NCBI GenBank assembly: GCA_002378565.1
Contig: DFSH01000036.1
Coordinates: 23,399-87,398, forward strand
From: Flavobacteriales bacterium UBA3442
GTDB lineage: Bacteria; Bacteroidota; Bacteroidia; Flavobacteriales; Schleiferiaceae
Direction of reading: 5' to 3'
Length of the DNA: 64,000 nt
Of this stretch, positions 17,611-29,040 are shown piece by piece; position 1 is the stretch's first letter; every line of letters begins with the position of its first letter. A model generated the notes under the pieces. The model ran no database searches and was not told the DNA's origin. It saw nothing but the letters and a program-made list of their open reading frames with translations. Both the position numbers and the translations under genes were made by a program.

Positions 17611-19797
17611 TCATTTCACATAAAGCATCTCTCGATACTTTGGCAATGGCCACAATTCATTATCTACAGTGAGTTCTAGCTTATCTACATCGTAGCGGAT
17701 GGCATCAAAATAAGGAAGGACATTATCACAATAGGCCAGGGCCTTCTCTCGCGCGTCATCGATTAAATTGGCCTGCTTTCTGGCCTCTGTCATGTCCATT
17801 ACAGCCCTTAAGATGCGGCTGATACGACCTGATATTTCACGAATAGTTTCCAATTGCTCCTTTGCATGCAAAGCATAGTCCTTACCAAGTAACTCCTTCA
17901 ATCGCAAAACGTTTTCACTCAAGGTTGATTGGTACCTGATGGCTATTGGAACAATGTGATTGCTCACCATATCGCCCAAAGTGCGAGATTCTATTTGAAT
18001 GCGCATAAAGTACTCCTCTTGAAGAATTTCATAACGAGCATGTAGCTCGACCTTGTTCAATACACCATTGCGGGCAAACAGAGCTTCAGCTTCCGGGGTG
18101 ATGTAAAAATCGAAAGCACGTGGTGAATCAGGGGTGTTATTCAAGCCGCGTTGCTTGGCCAACTCCTTCCACTTATCGGAATAGCCATCACCTTCAAATC
18201 TTACAACCTTGGAAGCTATAATGCAACCCTTCAACGCATTGAATAGGGCATCATCCTTCTTCATTCCTTCAGCAATCAACACATCTACATCAGCCTTGAA
18301 AACCGTGAGCTGATCAGCCACAATCAAATTCAAGATGGTCATGGCATGTGCGCAGGTAGCAGAAGAACCAACCGCTCGAAACTCAAATTTATTGCCCGTG
18401 AACGCAAAGGGGGAAGTCCGGTTCCTGTCCGTGTTATCCAGCAGGATTTCAGGGATTTTACCCACCACATTGAGCTTGAGTTCCGTTTTCTTCTCAGGGG
18501 ACATCTTGCCACCTTCCAGCTTCTCAAGCTCATCCAACACAGAGGTCAGCTGACTACCTATGAAGGCGGAAATGATTGCTGGCGGCGCTTCATTGGCACC
18601 TAAACGATGATCATTGCCCGCGGAGGCAATCGCTGCACGCAGCAAGTCGGAATGATCATGGACGGCCTTAATGGTGTTGATGAAGAAAGTGAGAAACTGC
18701 AAGTTCTTTTTAGGCGTCGAGCCGGGGGAAAGCAAGTTGACACCCGTGTTGGTGCTCAGTGACCAGTTGTTGTGCTTGCCTGATCCGTTGATTCCTGCAA
18801 AAGGCTTCTCATGCAATAGCACGCGGAAATCGTGGCGACGTGCCACCTTATCCATGATATCCATGAACAAAGAATTTTGATCCACTGAGATGTTAGCCTC
18901 ACCATAGACAGGGGCAAATTCATACTGGCCTGGCGCAACCTCATTGTGGCGTGTTTTCACAGGAATGCCAAGCTTGTGACTCTCGTACTCAATTTCACGC
19001 ATGCATGCCAACACCCTTTCTGGAATGCTGCCAAAGTAATGATCATCCATCTGCTGGCCCTTTGCTGGAGAATGGCCCAACAGGGTTCTACCCGTCATCA
19101 CCAAATCGGGTCTAGCGTCATGCAAGGCTGCATCCACCAAGAAATACTCTTGCTCCCATCCCAATGAAGCGTTGACTTTGGTGACCTGTCGATCAAAGTA
19201 CTGGCAAACATCAGTGGCTGCATGATCCACAACCTGAAGAGCCCTAAGCAGGGGTGTTTTGTTGTCAAGGGCCTCGCCTGTGTAAGCAACAAAAACCGTT
19301 GGGATGCACAAGGTGCCATCCAGGATAAAGGCATGAGATGTTGGATCCCAGGCCGTGTAACCCCTAGCCTCAAACGTGTTTCGTATGCCACCATTAGGGA
19401 ACGAAGACGCATCTGGCTCCGCTTGAATCAACATGTCCCCATTGAATTTCTCAATGGCAAAACCATCAGAGGTTGGCTCAAAAAATCCATCATGCTTTTC
19501 AGCCGTAGAACCGGTCAAGGGCTGAAACCAGTGGGTGTAATGGGTCGCCTCATTGGCGATGGCCCATGCCTTCATGGCAGTCGCCACCTGATCTGAAATG
19601 TTGCGGTTGATCTTGCTGCCATGCTCAATGGCGTCATTGATGCTGACATAAGCCTCCTTGGACATGAACTCATGCATGGCCTTCTTGTTGAAGACATTGC
19701 AACCAAAATATTCGGATGACCGCTTGCTATGCTGAGTGAAGGAGACTGGTTTGCGTCCACCTGCAAGTTGGAGGGCGTGAAATCGTGACTGTGCCAT
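17611..19797 (-). CDS. glnN: Glutamine synthetase, type III
   Basis: Makes glutamine from glutamate and ammonia with ATP. 728 residues from MAQSRFHALQLAGGRKPVSF (ATG 19795-19797); an upstream TTG-type start only adds a polar, Lys-rich leader. The length and the N-terminal beta-grasp-like region are those of GSIII. The signature HEKPFAGINGSGKHNNWS (about 320-337) matches the conserved ATP/glutamate segment. GSIII (GlnN) is the main form in Bacteroidota. It has its own promoter and terminator, so it is a single-gene unit. Confidence 0.96.
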   Translation of the reverse strand: MAQSRFHALQLAGGRKPVSFTQHSKRSSEYFGCNVFNKKAMHEFMSKEAYVSINDAIEHGSKINRNISDQVATAMKAWAIANEATHYTHWFQPLTGSTAEKHDGFFEPTSDGFAIEKFNGDMLIQAEPDASSFPNGGIRNTFEARGYTAWDPTSHAFILDGTLCIPTVFVAYTGEALDNKTPLLRALQVVDHAATDVCQYFDRQVTKVNASLGWEQEYFLVDAALHDARPDLVMTGRTLLGHSPAKGQQMDDHYFGSIPERVLACMREIEYESHKLGIPVKTRHNEVAPGQYEFAPVYGEANISVDQNSLFMDIMDKVARRHDFRVLLHEKPFAGINGSGKHNNWSLSTNTGVNLLSPGSTPKKNLQFLTFFINTIKAVHDHSDLLRAAIASAGNDHRLGANEAPPAIISAFIGSQLTSVLDELEKLEGGKMSPEKKTELKLNVVGKIPEILLDNTDRNRTSPFAFTGNKFEFRAVGSSATCAHAMTILNLIVADQLTVFKADVDVLIAEGMKKDDALFNALKGCIIASKVVRFEGDGYSDKWKELAKQRGLNNTPDSPRAFDFYITPEAEALFARNGVLNKVELHARYEILQEEYFMRIQIESRTLGDMVSNHIVPIAIRYQSTLSENVLRLKELLGKDYALHAKEQLETIREISGRISRILRAVMDMTEARKQANLIDDAREKALAYCDNVLPYFDAIRYDVDKLELTVDNELWPLPKYREMLYVK

Positions 19798-19815
19798 AGT
19801 AAATGTATTTACTGG

Positions 19816-19823
19816 CAAATGTA
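19816..19823 (-). promoter_or_regulatory. Putative -7 box of glnN
   Basis: TACATTTG on the minus strand (exact TAnnTTTG), 18 nt before the ATG. A second, near-identical TACATTTA lies closer to the start. The run of C and T upstream (about 19825-19890) shows no clear -33 element. Confidence 0.5.
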
Positions 19824-19921
19824 CCCCCTTTTTTTTACGATACATGTCCTAATAGTTGACTTTTTCAGGGGACACCCCCCCTATTTTTTCAACAATTCAG
19901 GATAAAAGTTGTTTATAACCG

Positions 19922-20164
19922 CTACAAGCCGCGCTTGATGGAGTTTTCAACTTCCTTGGTGATTTTCTTGATGGCCTTGCTGGGGTCCACATCCTCAGGG
20001 GTTGCATTAGCAATCTCTGACTTGATGTCATTGGCTGCGTTTTTAACTGAGCGGATGGCCTTGCCCGCTGTGCGTGCAAATTCAGGCAATCGATCAACAC
20101 CAAAAAGCATCAGCACCGCGAAAAGCAGAAAGACGATTTCTCCGGTGCTGATGAATAATACCAT
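19922..20164 (-). CDS. tatA: Twin-arginine translocase subunit TatA/TatE family
   Basis: Pore-forming component for export of folded proteins. 80 residues: one N-terminal membrane helix (about 8-22), the hinge FGVDRLPEFAR in place of the usual FGPKKLPELAR, then an amphipathic helix GKAIRSVKNAANDIKSE and a short charged tail. It starts 4 bp after the secDF stop, so two export systems are encoded in one transcript. Confidence 0.9.
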   Translation of the reverse strand: MVLFISTGEIVFLLFAVLMLFGVDRLPEFARTAGKAIRSVKNAANDIKSEIANATPEDVDPSKAIKKITKEVENSIKRGL

Positions 20165-20168
20165 GTGG

Positions 20169-23100
20169 CTAACCCTTAGCTTTTTGCTTGGCTTTCTTTC
20201 CTTTCAAGCTATCGTACATCACTGGTGAGGCAATGAACAAGGATGAGTAGGTTCCAACCACCACACCTAACAAGATGGCAAAGATGAATCCGCGAAGGAT
20301 CTCTCCACCAAAGACAAAGATGATCAACAACACAATGGTTGTTGTCATGGATGTGTTGAAGGTCCTGCTCAAGGTGCCGTTCAGGGCGCGGTTGAGTGTC
20401 TCCTTGTCAAGGGTTGATTTGCGCTTGCCCGAAAAGTATTCGCGGATTCGGTCAAAGACCACCACCGTGTCATTCAAGGAATAACCAATCACTGTCAAAA
20501 TAGCCGCAACAAAGGCTTGGTCAGCTTCCATTGCGAAAGGCAGTATGCCATCAAGCATTGAAAAGACACCCAGCACAATGATTGTGTCATGCACTGTTGC
20601 CGTTACAGCTCCCAATGAGTACTGCCACTTGTTGAATCGAGACAAGAGGTACAAGAAGATAGCTAGCAAAGAGAATATGATTGCATAAACCGCTGTATTC
20701 TTGATGTCATCAGCAACTGTTGGACCCACCTGGCGCGAAGCAACCAAGCCTGTGGCATCATCAGCTGTTGGATTCAAAAAGACTTTCATTTCCATTGGCT
20801 GAGAATAAAACCTGGACAAGGACTGATAAACCTGAAGTTTCAAGGCTTCTTCAACATCGGGGCCATTTTCATCAATGCGGAAGTTGGTGGTGATGACTAC
20901 CTGATTCGGGGAGCCCAAGGTTTTAACTGTTGGCGTGAACACACGGCCCTCTTCATTGACAAACTCAAGAGCTAAGGCACTGGAAATATCTGCTACGTCG
21001 ACATTCTGGTCAAAGCGGACCTGGTATGAACGGCCACCTTCAAAATCTACACCCAAGCTTAAACCCTTGGTTGACAAGGAAACCAATGACACAACAATCA
21101 TCAGACCTGAGAAGATGTAAGCCATCTTACGCTTGGACATGAAATTGAATGAGGTGCCAACAAATAGCTTTTCAGTCAACTTGGTTGAAAAGGACAATTT
21201 TGCCTTCTTGGTTAGGCGCCATTCGAAGAACAGTCGCGTGATAAAAATGGACGTGAACAAAGAACTGATGATACCGATGATCAATGTTGAAGCAAAGCCA
21301 CGAATAGGACCTGTTCCCACAGAGAACAAGATGATGGCCGTCAACAAGGTTGTGATGTTGGCATCCAAAATCGCACTCAATGAAAACTTGTAACCATCCT
21401 TAATAGCCTCTTTTATCACTTTACCCGCACGCAGCTCCTCTCGGATGCGATCATAAATCAACACGTTTGCATCGACTGCCATACCAATGGTCAAGACGAT
21501 ACCCGCCATGCCAGGCAAGGTTAGCACTGCATTGAGAGCGTCCAATACACCAAAGATGAAGAACATGTTGAGCAACAATGCCAAGCTGGCACCAATGCCA
21601 GCATTGCTATAGTAGAAAATCATGTATAACAAGACAATAAGCAAAGCAAAAAGGAAGGAGTTCATGCTAGCTGCAATCGCCTCCTTACCAAGGCTTGGTC
21701 CAACGATGTCTGATTGAATGACATGTGCTGGAACTGGAAGCTTACCTGCCTTCAATACATTGGCCAAGTCAGTGGCCTCATCCAAAGCAAAACCGCCTTC
21801 GATTTGTGTGCGTCCACCTGAAATCTCAGATCGCACAACGGGGAAGCTGTACACCAAGTTATCAAGCACCACTGCAACATGGCCCTGGGGAGTTTGAGCT
21901 GAAGCTACCGCAGTCAAACGCTGCCATGCCTGTGCGCCTTGACCATTCATGGCCATAGTTACAACGGGATTGTTGCCTTGGTCAAATTCCTGACGGGCAT
22001 CCACAACCACTGAACCATCCAGTTCAGGTTCATTGTTGCGGTTTCCACGCAGGGCAAGCAAGAAACAATTGTTGGATCCCGCCTCTGGACGACTCCAAGC
22101 AAATTTCACATAACGGCGATCGCCGGGAATCAATTTACGCACCACATCGCGGGATAGGTAATCGTTGACCTTCGCCGTGTCACGAGACTGCGCAACGCCA
22201 ATGATGGCGCCAGGCAGTGGGGAGAATGTCTGCTGATCAATGTACAGAGCAAAGATGTCTAGCAAAGGATTGAAGGTTGAAACCGTTGAATCCTGTGAAG
22301 CAACATCTTCGGAAGCTGCTTCATCAGAACTTGCATCATTGCTATCTTCCAATTGGAAAATTGGCTCATCATCTGTGGCAACATCACCGTCAGTTGATGC
22401 AGTGGCTGAACGAGGTGCTTCAATGACAGAACGCAGTCGAACATTGGCATCCACGATGAATTGCATCCACTCAGAACCTTGATCTACACGCCAGAACTCC
22501 AAACGAGCCGTTGACTGCAGCAATCGCTGCATTCGCGCAGGGTCTTTCACACCAGGCAATTCGACCAAGATTCGGCCTGTGCCGTCAAGTCGTTGAATGT
22601 TAGGCTGAACAACACCAAATTGGTCAATTCGAGCTTTCAATACCGTATACACATTGGTGATGGCTGCTTCTACATCACCTGCTAGGGCAGTTTTGATCAC
22701 TTCATCGGTTGCATTGAACCCAATACCGTCTCTATCGGTCATGTCCTTTGTACCATACAAAGCAGGATCATTCAACTTGCGATCACCTCGAATGGCATCC
22801 ATTGAGGTGAAGAACAATGTCAAGTAAGCATCTTGACTATTGGTCTGAGCAGCATCAGCTTCTTCAATGGCTTGACGCAATTGCGCATCATCTGCATCTC
22901 CTGCAAGACCTAGTAGCACGTCGCGAACGCTCACTTCCAAGATGACATTCATGCCACCCCTTAAGTCAAGACCAAGATTCATCTCCTTGGACTTCAATTC
23001 TTTGTAGGTAAACGAAGCTACTCCTATGTCATAAACCGTTTGGTCTGACAAGGAATCCAAGGCGTAATTGAGTCGCTCTGGATCGTGATTAACTTGTTCT

Positions 23101-23207
23101 GCAATTTGACTCTCTACGCGTTGTGACATCCAAGTGAATGACAATTCATAAAGAGATGCCAAGGCAAAGGCGATGGCAAAGAGGCGAATGATAACTTTGT
23201 TCTGCAT
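20169..23207 (-). CDS. secDF: Fused protein translocase subunit SecDF
   Basis: Uses the proton gradient to pull secreted proteins out of SecYEG. 1012 residues from MQNKVIIRLFAIAFALA (ATG 23205-23207). The SecD half (about 1-610) contains GLDLRGGMNVILEV and the IGMAVDANVLIYDRIREEL proton-path region. The SecF half (about 640-1012) has GVDFEGGRSYQVRF and YSLNDTVVVFDRIREYF. The single-chain SecDF is usual in Bacteroidota. An acidic, Ser/Asp-rich insert (about 265-310) sits in the periplasmic P1 domain. tatA follows directly. Confidence 0.95.
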   Translation of the reverse strand: MQNKVIIRLFAIAFALASLYELSFTWMSQRVESQIAEQVNHDPERLNYALDSLSDQTVYDIGVASFTYKELKSKEMNLGLDLRGGMNVILEVSVRDVLLGLAGDADDAQLRQAIEEADAAQTNSQDAYLTLFFTSMDAIRGDRKLNDPALYGTKDMTDRDGIGFNATDEVIKTALAGDVEAAITNVYTVLKARIDQFGVVQPNIQRLDGTGRILVELPGVKDPARMQRLLQSTARLEFWRVDQGSEWMQFIVDANVRLRSVIEAPRSATASTDGDVATDDEPIFQLEDSNDASSDEAASEDVASQDSTVSTFNPLLDIFALYIDQQTFSPLPGAIIGVAQSRDTAKVNDYLSRDVVRKLIPGDRRYVKFAWSRPEAGSNNCFLLALRGNRNNEPELDGSVVVDARQEFDQGNNPVVTMAMNGQGAQAWQRLTAVASAQTPQGHVAVVLDNLVYSFPVVRSEISGGRTQIEGGFALDEATDLANVLKAGKLPVPAHVIQSDIVGPSLGKEAIAASMNSFLFALLIVLLYMIFYYSNAGIGASLALLLNMFFIFGVLDALNAVLTLPGMAGIVLTIGMAVDANVLIYDRIREELRAGKVIKEAIKDGYKFSLSAILDANITTLLTAIILFSVGTGPIRGFASTLIIGIISSLFTSIFITRLFFEWRLTKKAKLSFSTKLTEKLFVGTSFNFMSKRKMAYIFSGLMIVVSLVSLSTKGLSLGVDFEGGRSYQVRFDQNVDVADISSALALEFVNEEGRVFTPTVKTLGSPNQVVITTNFRIDENGPDVEEALKLQVYQSLSRFYSQPMEMKVFLNPTADDATGLVASRQVGPTVADDIKNTAVYAIIFSLLAIFLYLLSRFNKWQYSLGAVTATVHDTIIVLGVFSMLDGILPFAMEADQAFVAAILTVIGYSLNDTVVVFDRIREYFSGKRKSTLDKETLNRALNGTLSRTFNTSMTTTIVLLIIFVFGGEILRGFIFAILLGVVVGTYSSLFIASPVMYDSLKGKKAKQKAKG

Positions 23208-23234
23208 GTAAATATTCCCTGAAAAATGAGGCCG

Positions 23235-23242
23235 CAAATATA
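23235..23242 (-). promoter_or_regulatory. Putative -7 box of secDF-tatA
   Basis: TATATTTG on the minus strand (exact TAnnTTTG), 27 nt before the secDF start, in a 58-bp gap shared with the divergent FG-GAP gene. Confidence 0.55.
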
Positions 23243-23250
23243 AGTGTTCT

Positions 23251-23258
23251 TACCTTAG
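23251..23258 (+). promoter_or_regulatory. Putative -7 box of the FG-GAP/T9SS gene
   Basis: TACCTTAG (one mismatch to TAnnTTTG) ends 7 nt before the ATG, implying a leader of a few nucleotides at most. It is back-to-back with the secDF box. Confidence 0.4.
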
Positions 23259-23265
23259 CATCCTT

Positions 23266-25926
23266 ATGATTTACCGCATTGCTCTCCTCTTGTTTTCCCT
23301 TGGACTGACCGGTTTCAACAGCTTGAAGGCGCAACCGACCTATGCCTTTCAGGCTTCAAGCCAAGCAAGCCTCATCAATGCCCTGTCTGATTCTCTTTTA
23401 AACCCCTTTGCTGGCGGGCTGAATAACCCTCAGCTGCACACAATGGACGTCAATGGCGACGGACAGCAAGACATGGTCGTCTTTGATAGGGAAGGTTATC
23501 GCTGGCTGGTTTTTGATTGGCAAAATGGCCAATGGGTTTTTCAGGCCCAATGGGCATCCTGCTTCCCAGCAGTAACAGACTGGGTGGAACTCATTGACTA
23601 CAACTGTGATGGCATTGAAGATTTGTTTTGCGCAGCCATTGGTGGCGTAGGCCTCTACGATGGAAGTCGGGTCAATGGCCAACTAACATACACCTGGTCA
23701 TTGACGGGCAACTACATCACAACCAACTACAACACAGGCGGCAACCCCGTCAACCTCTATGTCGCATCCAATGATCGACCTGTCATCAAGGACATGGATG
23801 GCGATGGCGACGTCGACGTGCTCACTTTTGGACTCAACGGCACATCCATTGAATTTCACCGCAACCTATCTGCCTGTGGCATCAACTTTGAAGTGGCAGA
23901 TTTATGCTGGGGAGATTTCACGGAATCAGGTGTCACCAACGGCTTGATCATTGATGCATGCACCGGCAGCGAGATTCCCATAGACCCTTTCCAACTACCA
24001 GAAGGCACTCAGCATGCCGGTTCAGCCATGCTGTCAGTTGACCTGGATGGCAATGGGCTCTTGGACATTCTCTTGGGCGATATCAGCTTCCCTCAAGCTG
24101 TTGCCGGCTTCAATGTTGGCACCGCTAGCCTTGCGAACATTGAGTCACAAGACTCATCCTGGCCTAGCAATGACATCCCTTTGCACCTGCCTGTTTTTCC
24201 AGGTTTTTCTGACATCGATGCAGACAGAGATGGGCTGATAGACATTGTCGCAGCCCCCAACATGCCAACAGGAATCAGCGACACCAGTGTCTGGCTCTAC
24301 CGCAATGCAGGTAGCTTGAGCAGCCCCGACTGGACACTCATAGATTCCAACTTCTTGCAGCAGACCATGTTAGACCTTGGTCGCTATGCAGTGCCATTGC
24401 TGGTCGATCTCAACACCGATGGTTTGATGGATCTACTGGTTGGAAGCGCCCGGGGATTGCTCTATTATGTCAACACAGGCACAGCCGCGGCCCCAAAGTG
24501 GGTACAAAGTCCCTTGATTGGAGGCAATCATGGCCTCTTGGATGCCGATTGGACTTCACCCACCCTGGCCGACTGGAATGGTGATGGGCTCAAGGATGTA
24601 TTGGTGGGGCGAAGTGACGGCACATTGGCTCTGCTGATCAACAATGGCAATTTTTTCTTACCGGCATTCAACGGGGTATCCACCAATCAATTTGCCGGCA
24701 TCGATGTGGGCCAAATGGCAAGCCCTGAATGGCATGATTCGGATGGCGACGGGGACCTGGATCTCTTTGTTGGCAACCAACAAGGCCATGTGGCACATTA
24801 CATCAACAATGGCGGCACTTACAGCTTATCCAATGCCAACTTTGGCGGCATCGAAGCAGATATTAATGGCTTGTATTCAGGCAGAGCCATTCCTCGCATT
24901 GTAGATTTTGGCGATGGACCTATCATGTTTTTAGGGAGTGCAGAAGGTGGCATCATGCAACTTGATAGTTTAAATTTCACCCTCAATGCACCTGCAGTGG
25001 TCAATCACAGCATTGGCAACGCCAGCACGTCGACAAGCAGCCTCTTGGAAACCCCTTTTGGCTCCAGCAAGCGAACCGGTCGACACCAATACCTTTACAA
25101 AGCATCAGAGCTCAACGCATCAGGCATCAGCGCAGCAAGCATTACCCACATCGGCTTCAATGTGATCACAAACAGTGCCCCCTACCTTAGTCAGGGCTTC
25201 ACTATCACGTTAAAGCATGTCAACGAAGACAGCTTGGTCAATTTCAGTCCTGGCGGGCAAACCGTGTTCAACTACATTCAAGTGCCAAGCCTTGGTTGGA
25301 TGACTGTCCCTTTACAACAGGTCTTCAATTATGACGGATCATCTGACCTGATGGTTCAAGTTTGCTTCAGCAAAAATCTACCAAGCACCGACGTGCATTT
25401 AAGCGCCCACACCACAGCCAACCCATCCCATGTCTATGGAGATGTGTTCAACAACAACTCCATGATTTCCGATGGCTGCGTCATGCCTACATTGGGTCAT
25501 GACAGCTTGCGAATTGATATGGCATTCACCATGGTCCCCAACATGCCAATCAGGCACATCGCTGCAAAGGATGGCCGCATCAATGCGCCAACATTCGCTG
25601 ACATGGATGGTGATGGTCATCCTGAAATGGTTTTTGGCTTATCCACTGGTGGCTTGCGATTCATGCGTGGAGACAGTGCCAGCATCTCTTTGGTTGAACT
25701 GACAGGCCCCAATCAAGGCATGGCCGTCTGGCCAAACCCCGGTCAATCTTCCTTCAGCTTGATTGGCAATGGCAATCCTGTCAATGTGCATCACATCAAT
25801 GGGCAAACCATGTTGACGCAAGCTACCGTTGCTCATAAAACCCTGACCATCGACTGCCGGCAATGGCCAGCAGGCTTGTATGTCATTCGCATGGGTGCCT
25901 ATGCAAGCAAATGGGTAAAGCCATAA
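23266..25926 (+). CDS. Secreted FG-GAP/VCBS repeat protein with T9SS sorting tail
   Basis: 886 residues. A signal peptide (about 1-22) ends LKAQ. Many FG-GAP/VCBS repeats carry calcium-loop-like D-x-D-x-D-G motifs: DVNGDGQQD, DMDGDGDVD, DLDGNGLLD, DWNGDGLKD, DSDGDGDLD, DMDGDGHPE. These usually form an extracellular beta-propeller. A non-repeat beta-rich insert (about 580-760) separates the last repeat from the rest. The C terminus (about 820-886) reads VWPNPGQSSFSL, then HINGQTM and WPAGLYVIRM, the Por secretion (type A) tail recognised by T9SS. It is exported and probably surface-bound. Ligand or enzyme role unknown. Confidence 0.88.
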   Translation: MIYRIALLLFSLGLTGFNSLKAQPTYAFQASSQASLINALSDSLLNPFAGGLNNPQLHTMDVNGDGQQDMVVFDREGYRWLVFDWQNGQWVFQAQWASCFPAVTDWVELIDYNCDGIEDLFCAAIGGVGLYDGSRVNGQLTYTWSLTGNYITTNYNTGGNPVNLYVASNDRPVIKDMDGDGDVDVLTFGLNGTSIEFHRNLSACGINFEVADLCWGDFTESGVTNGLIIDACTGSEIPIDPFQLPEGTQHAGSAMLSVDLDGNGLLDILLGDISFPQAVAGFNVGTASLANIESQDSSWPSNDIPLHLPVFPGFSDIDADRDGLIDIVAAPNMPTGISDTSVWLYRNAGSLSSPDWTLIDSNFLQQTMLDLGRYAVPLLVDLNTDGLMDLLVGSARGLLYYVNTGTAAAPKWVQSPLIGGNHGLLDADWTSPTLADWNGDGLKDVLVGRSDGTLALLINNGNFFLPAFNGVSTNQFAGIDVGQMASPEWHDSDGDGDLDLFVGNQQGHVAHYINNGGTYSLSNANFGGIEADINGLYSGRAIPRIVDFGDGPIMFLGSAEGGIMQLDSLNFTLNAPAVVNHSIGNASTSTSSLLETPFGSSKRTGRHQYLYKASELNASGISAASITHIGFNVITNSAPYLSQGFTITLKHVNEDSLVNFSPGGQTVFNYIQVPSLGWMTVPLQQVFNYDGSSDLMVQVCFSKNLPSTDVHLSAHTTANPSHVYGDVFNNNSMISDGCVMPTLGHDSLRIDMAFTMVPNMPIRHIAAKDGRINAPTFADMDGDGHPEMVFGLSTGGLRFMRGDSASISLVELTGPNQGMAVWPNPGQSSFSLIGNGNPVNVHHINGQTMLTQATVAHKTLTIDCRQWPAGLYVIRMGAYASKWVKP

Positions 25927-25960
25927 AAAAAAGCCCGATGAGATCACCGGGCTTTTCTTT
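25926..25960. terminator. Bidirectional terminator between the FG-GAP gene and mdh
   Basis: AAGCCCG / CGGGCTT stem with a 10-nt loop, A-tract before and T-tract after, lying between two convergent genes. Confidence 0.8.
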
Positions 25961-25975
25961 GCTTTTTCTGTCCGA

Positions 25976-26905
25976 TCAAAAATCAGCCAATACTGCATTC
26001 ATGGCGCGAACCTTGTCTGCACTTGCATTGAATGCTGCTTGCTCCTGGTCGTCCAACTGGTAGTCAACGATGTGTTCCCATCCATTGGCACCAATAACCA
26101 CGGGCACACCCAAGCAAATATCCTTCTGACCGTATTCACCATCAAGGTATACACAACAAGGGAATATTTTCTTTTGATCCCTGACAATGCTTGCAGTTAA
26201 GGCCGCACCAGCTGCGCCAGGCGCATACCAGGCAGAGGTTCCTATCAAGCCAGTCAACGTAGCTCCACCAACCATGGTTGAAGCCTTCACAGCTTCCAAA
26301 TCAGAGGCACTCATGTGCTCCGAAACTGGACTGGACTGGTAACTTGCAAGGCGTGTCAATGGAATCATGGTTGTATCTCCATGACCACCAATCACTACAG
26401 CTTGCAGGTCACTGGGCGGGCATGACATGGCTTGACTCAAATAGTACTTGAATCGGCTGCTGTCCAGAATACCTCCCATGCCAATGATGCGATTCACTGG
26501 CAAACCAGACTCCTTTGCTGCCAAGTAGGTCATGGTGTCCATAGGGTTTGAAATCACTACAAAAACTGCCTCAGGCGAATACTCAAGCGCTGATTTCACA
26601 ACAGACTTCACAATACCTGCATTGGTTCCTATCAACTCCTCACGCGTCATGCCTGGCTTCCGGGGGATGCCTGAGGTGATCACAATCACTGACGATCCTG
26701 CTGTGGCGGCATAGTCACTAGTTACACCTGTCACCTTGCCGTCAAAACCGTGCAAGGTGGCACATTGATTCATGTCCATGGCCTTGCCTTCAGCAAAACC
26801 CTTTTTGATGTCCAAAAGGACGATTTCCTCTGCAAGGTTCATGCGAACCATGGATTCAGCACAGGATGCGCCGACATTGCCTGCGCCTACAACGGTAATT
26901 TTCAT
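25976..26905 (-). CDS. mdh: Malate dehydrogenase
   Basis: TCA-cycle enzyme, NAD-dependent oxidation of malate. 309 residues, LDH-like MDH group. Rossmann GAGNVG (7-12) is followed by the NAD-selecting Asp32 (LLDI). The substrate Arg lies in the mobile loop IPRKPGMTRE, and the catalytic His is H175 in IGGHGDTTM. The preceding region ISNPMD matches MDH. It lies 45 bp after gyrB's end on the same strand, convergent with the FG-GAP gene. Confidence 0.95.
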   Translation of the reverse strand: MKITVVGAGNVGASCAESMVRMNLAEEIVLLDIKKGFAEGKAMDMNQCATLHGFDGKVTGVTSDYAATAGSSVIVITSGIPRKPGMTREELIGTNAGIVKSVVKSALEYSPEAVFVVISNPMDTMTYLAAKESGLPVNRIIGMGGILDSSRFKYYLSQAMSCPPSDLQAVVIGGHGDTTMIPLTRLASYQSSPVSEHMSASDLEAVKASTMVGGATLTGLIGTSAWYAPGAAGAALTASIVRDQKKIFPCCVYLDGEYGQKDICLGVPVVIGANGWEHIVDYQLDDQEQAAFNASADKVRAMNAVLADF

Positions 26906-26950
26906 TGGTGAATGGATTGGTTTGTTGCTTAATTTATGATTGTCAAACTG

Positions 26951-28906
<1,956 letters not shown>

Positions 28907-28919
28907 TTAGGGGTTCCTA

Positions 28920-28948
28920 CAAAAATAACCCAGAGCCAATGCCTGCAA
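28920..28948 (-). promoter_or_regulatory. Promoter of gyrB
   Basis: Minus-strand -7 box TATTTTTG (28920-28927, exact TAnnTTTG) and a TTG at 28946-28948 with 18-bp spacing. Start of transcription near 28914 gives a leader of about 22 nt. Confidence 0.6.
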
Positions 28949-28976
28949 GGCATCTAAGTGGGAAAATACGCTGTGT

Positions 28977-28996
28977 TTATCAACATTTTGTCAACA
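28977..28996 (+). promoter_or_regulatory. Two adjacent DnaA-box-like 9-mers upstream of gyrB
   Basis: TTATCAACA (28977-28985; one mismatch to the consensus TTATCCACA) and TTGTCAACA (28988-28996; two mismatches) in the same orientation, 2 bp apart. They lie about 30 bp above the gyrB -33 element, in the gap before the outer-membrane barrel gene's end. This could be chance. Confidence 0.3.
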
Positions 28997-29040
28997 CATC
29001 AAGCAGCCAATAATGTGCTTCTCTTGAGCAGTTGCAGATG

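Noticed and set aside
28977-28996. DnaA-box pair as part of oriC
   Set aside because: Only two imperfect boxes, no AT-rich unwinding region and no dnaA or dnaN nearby.
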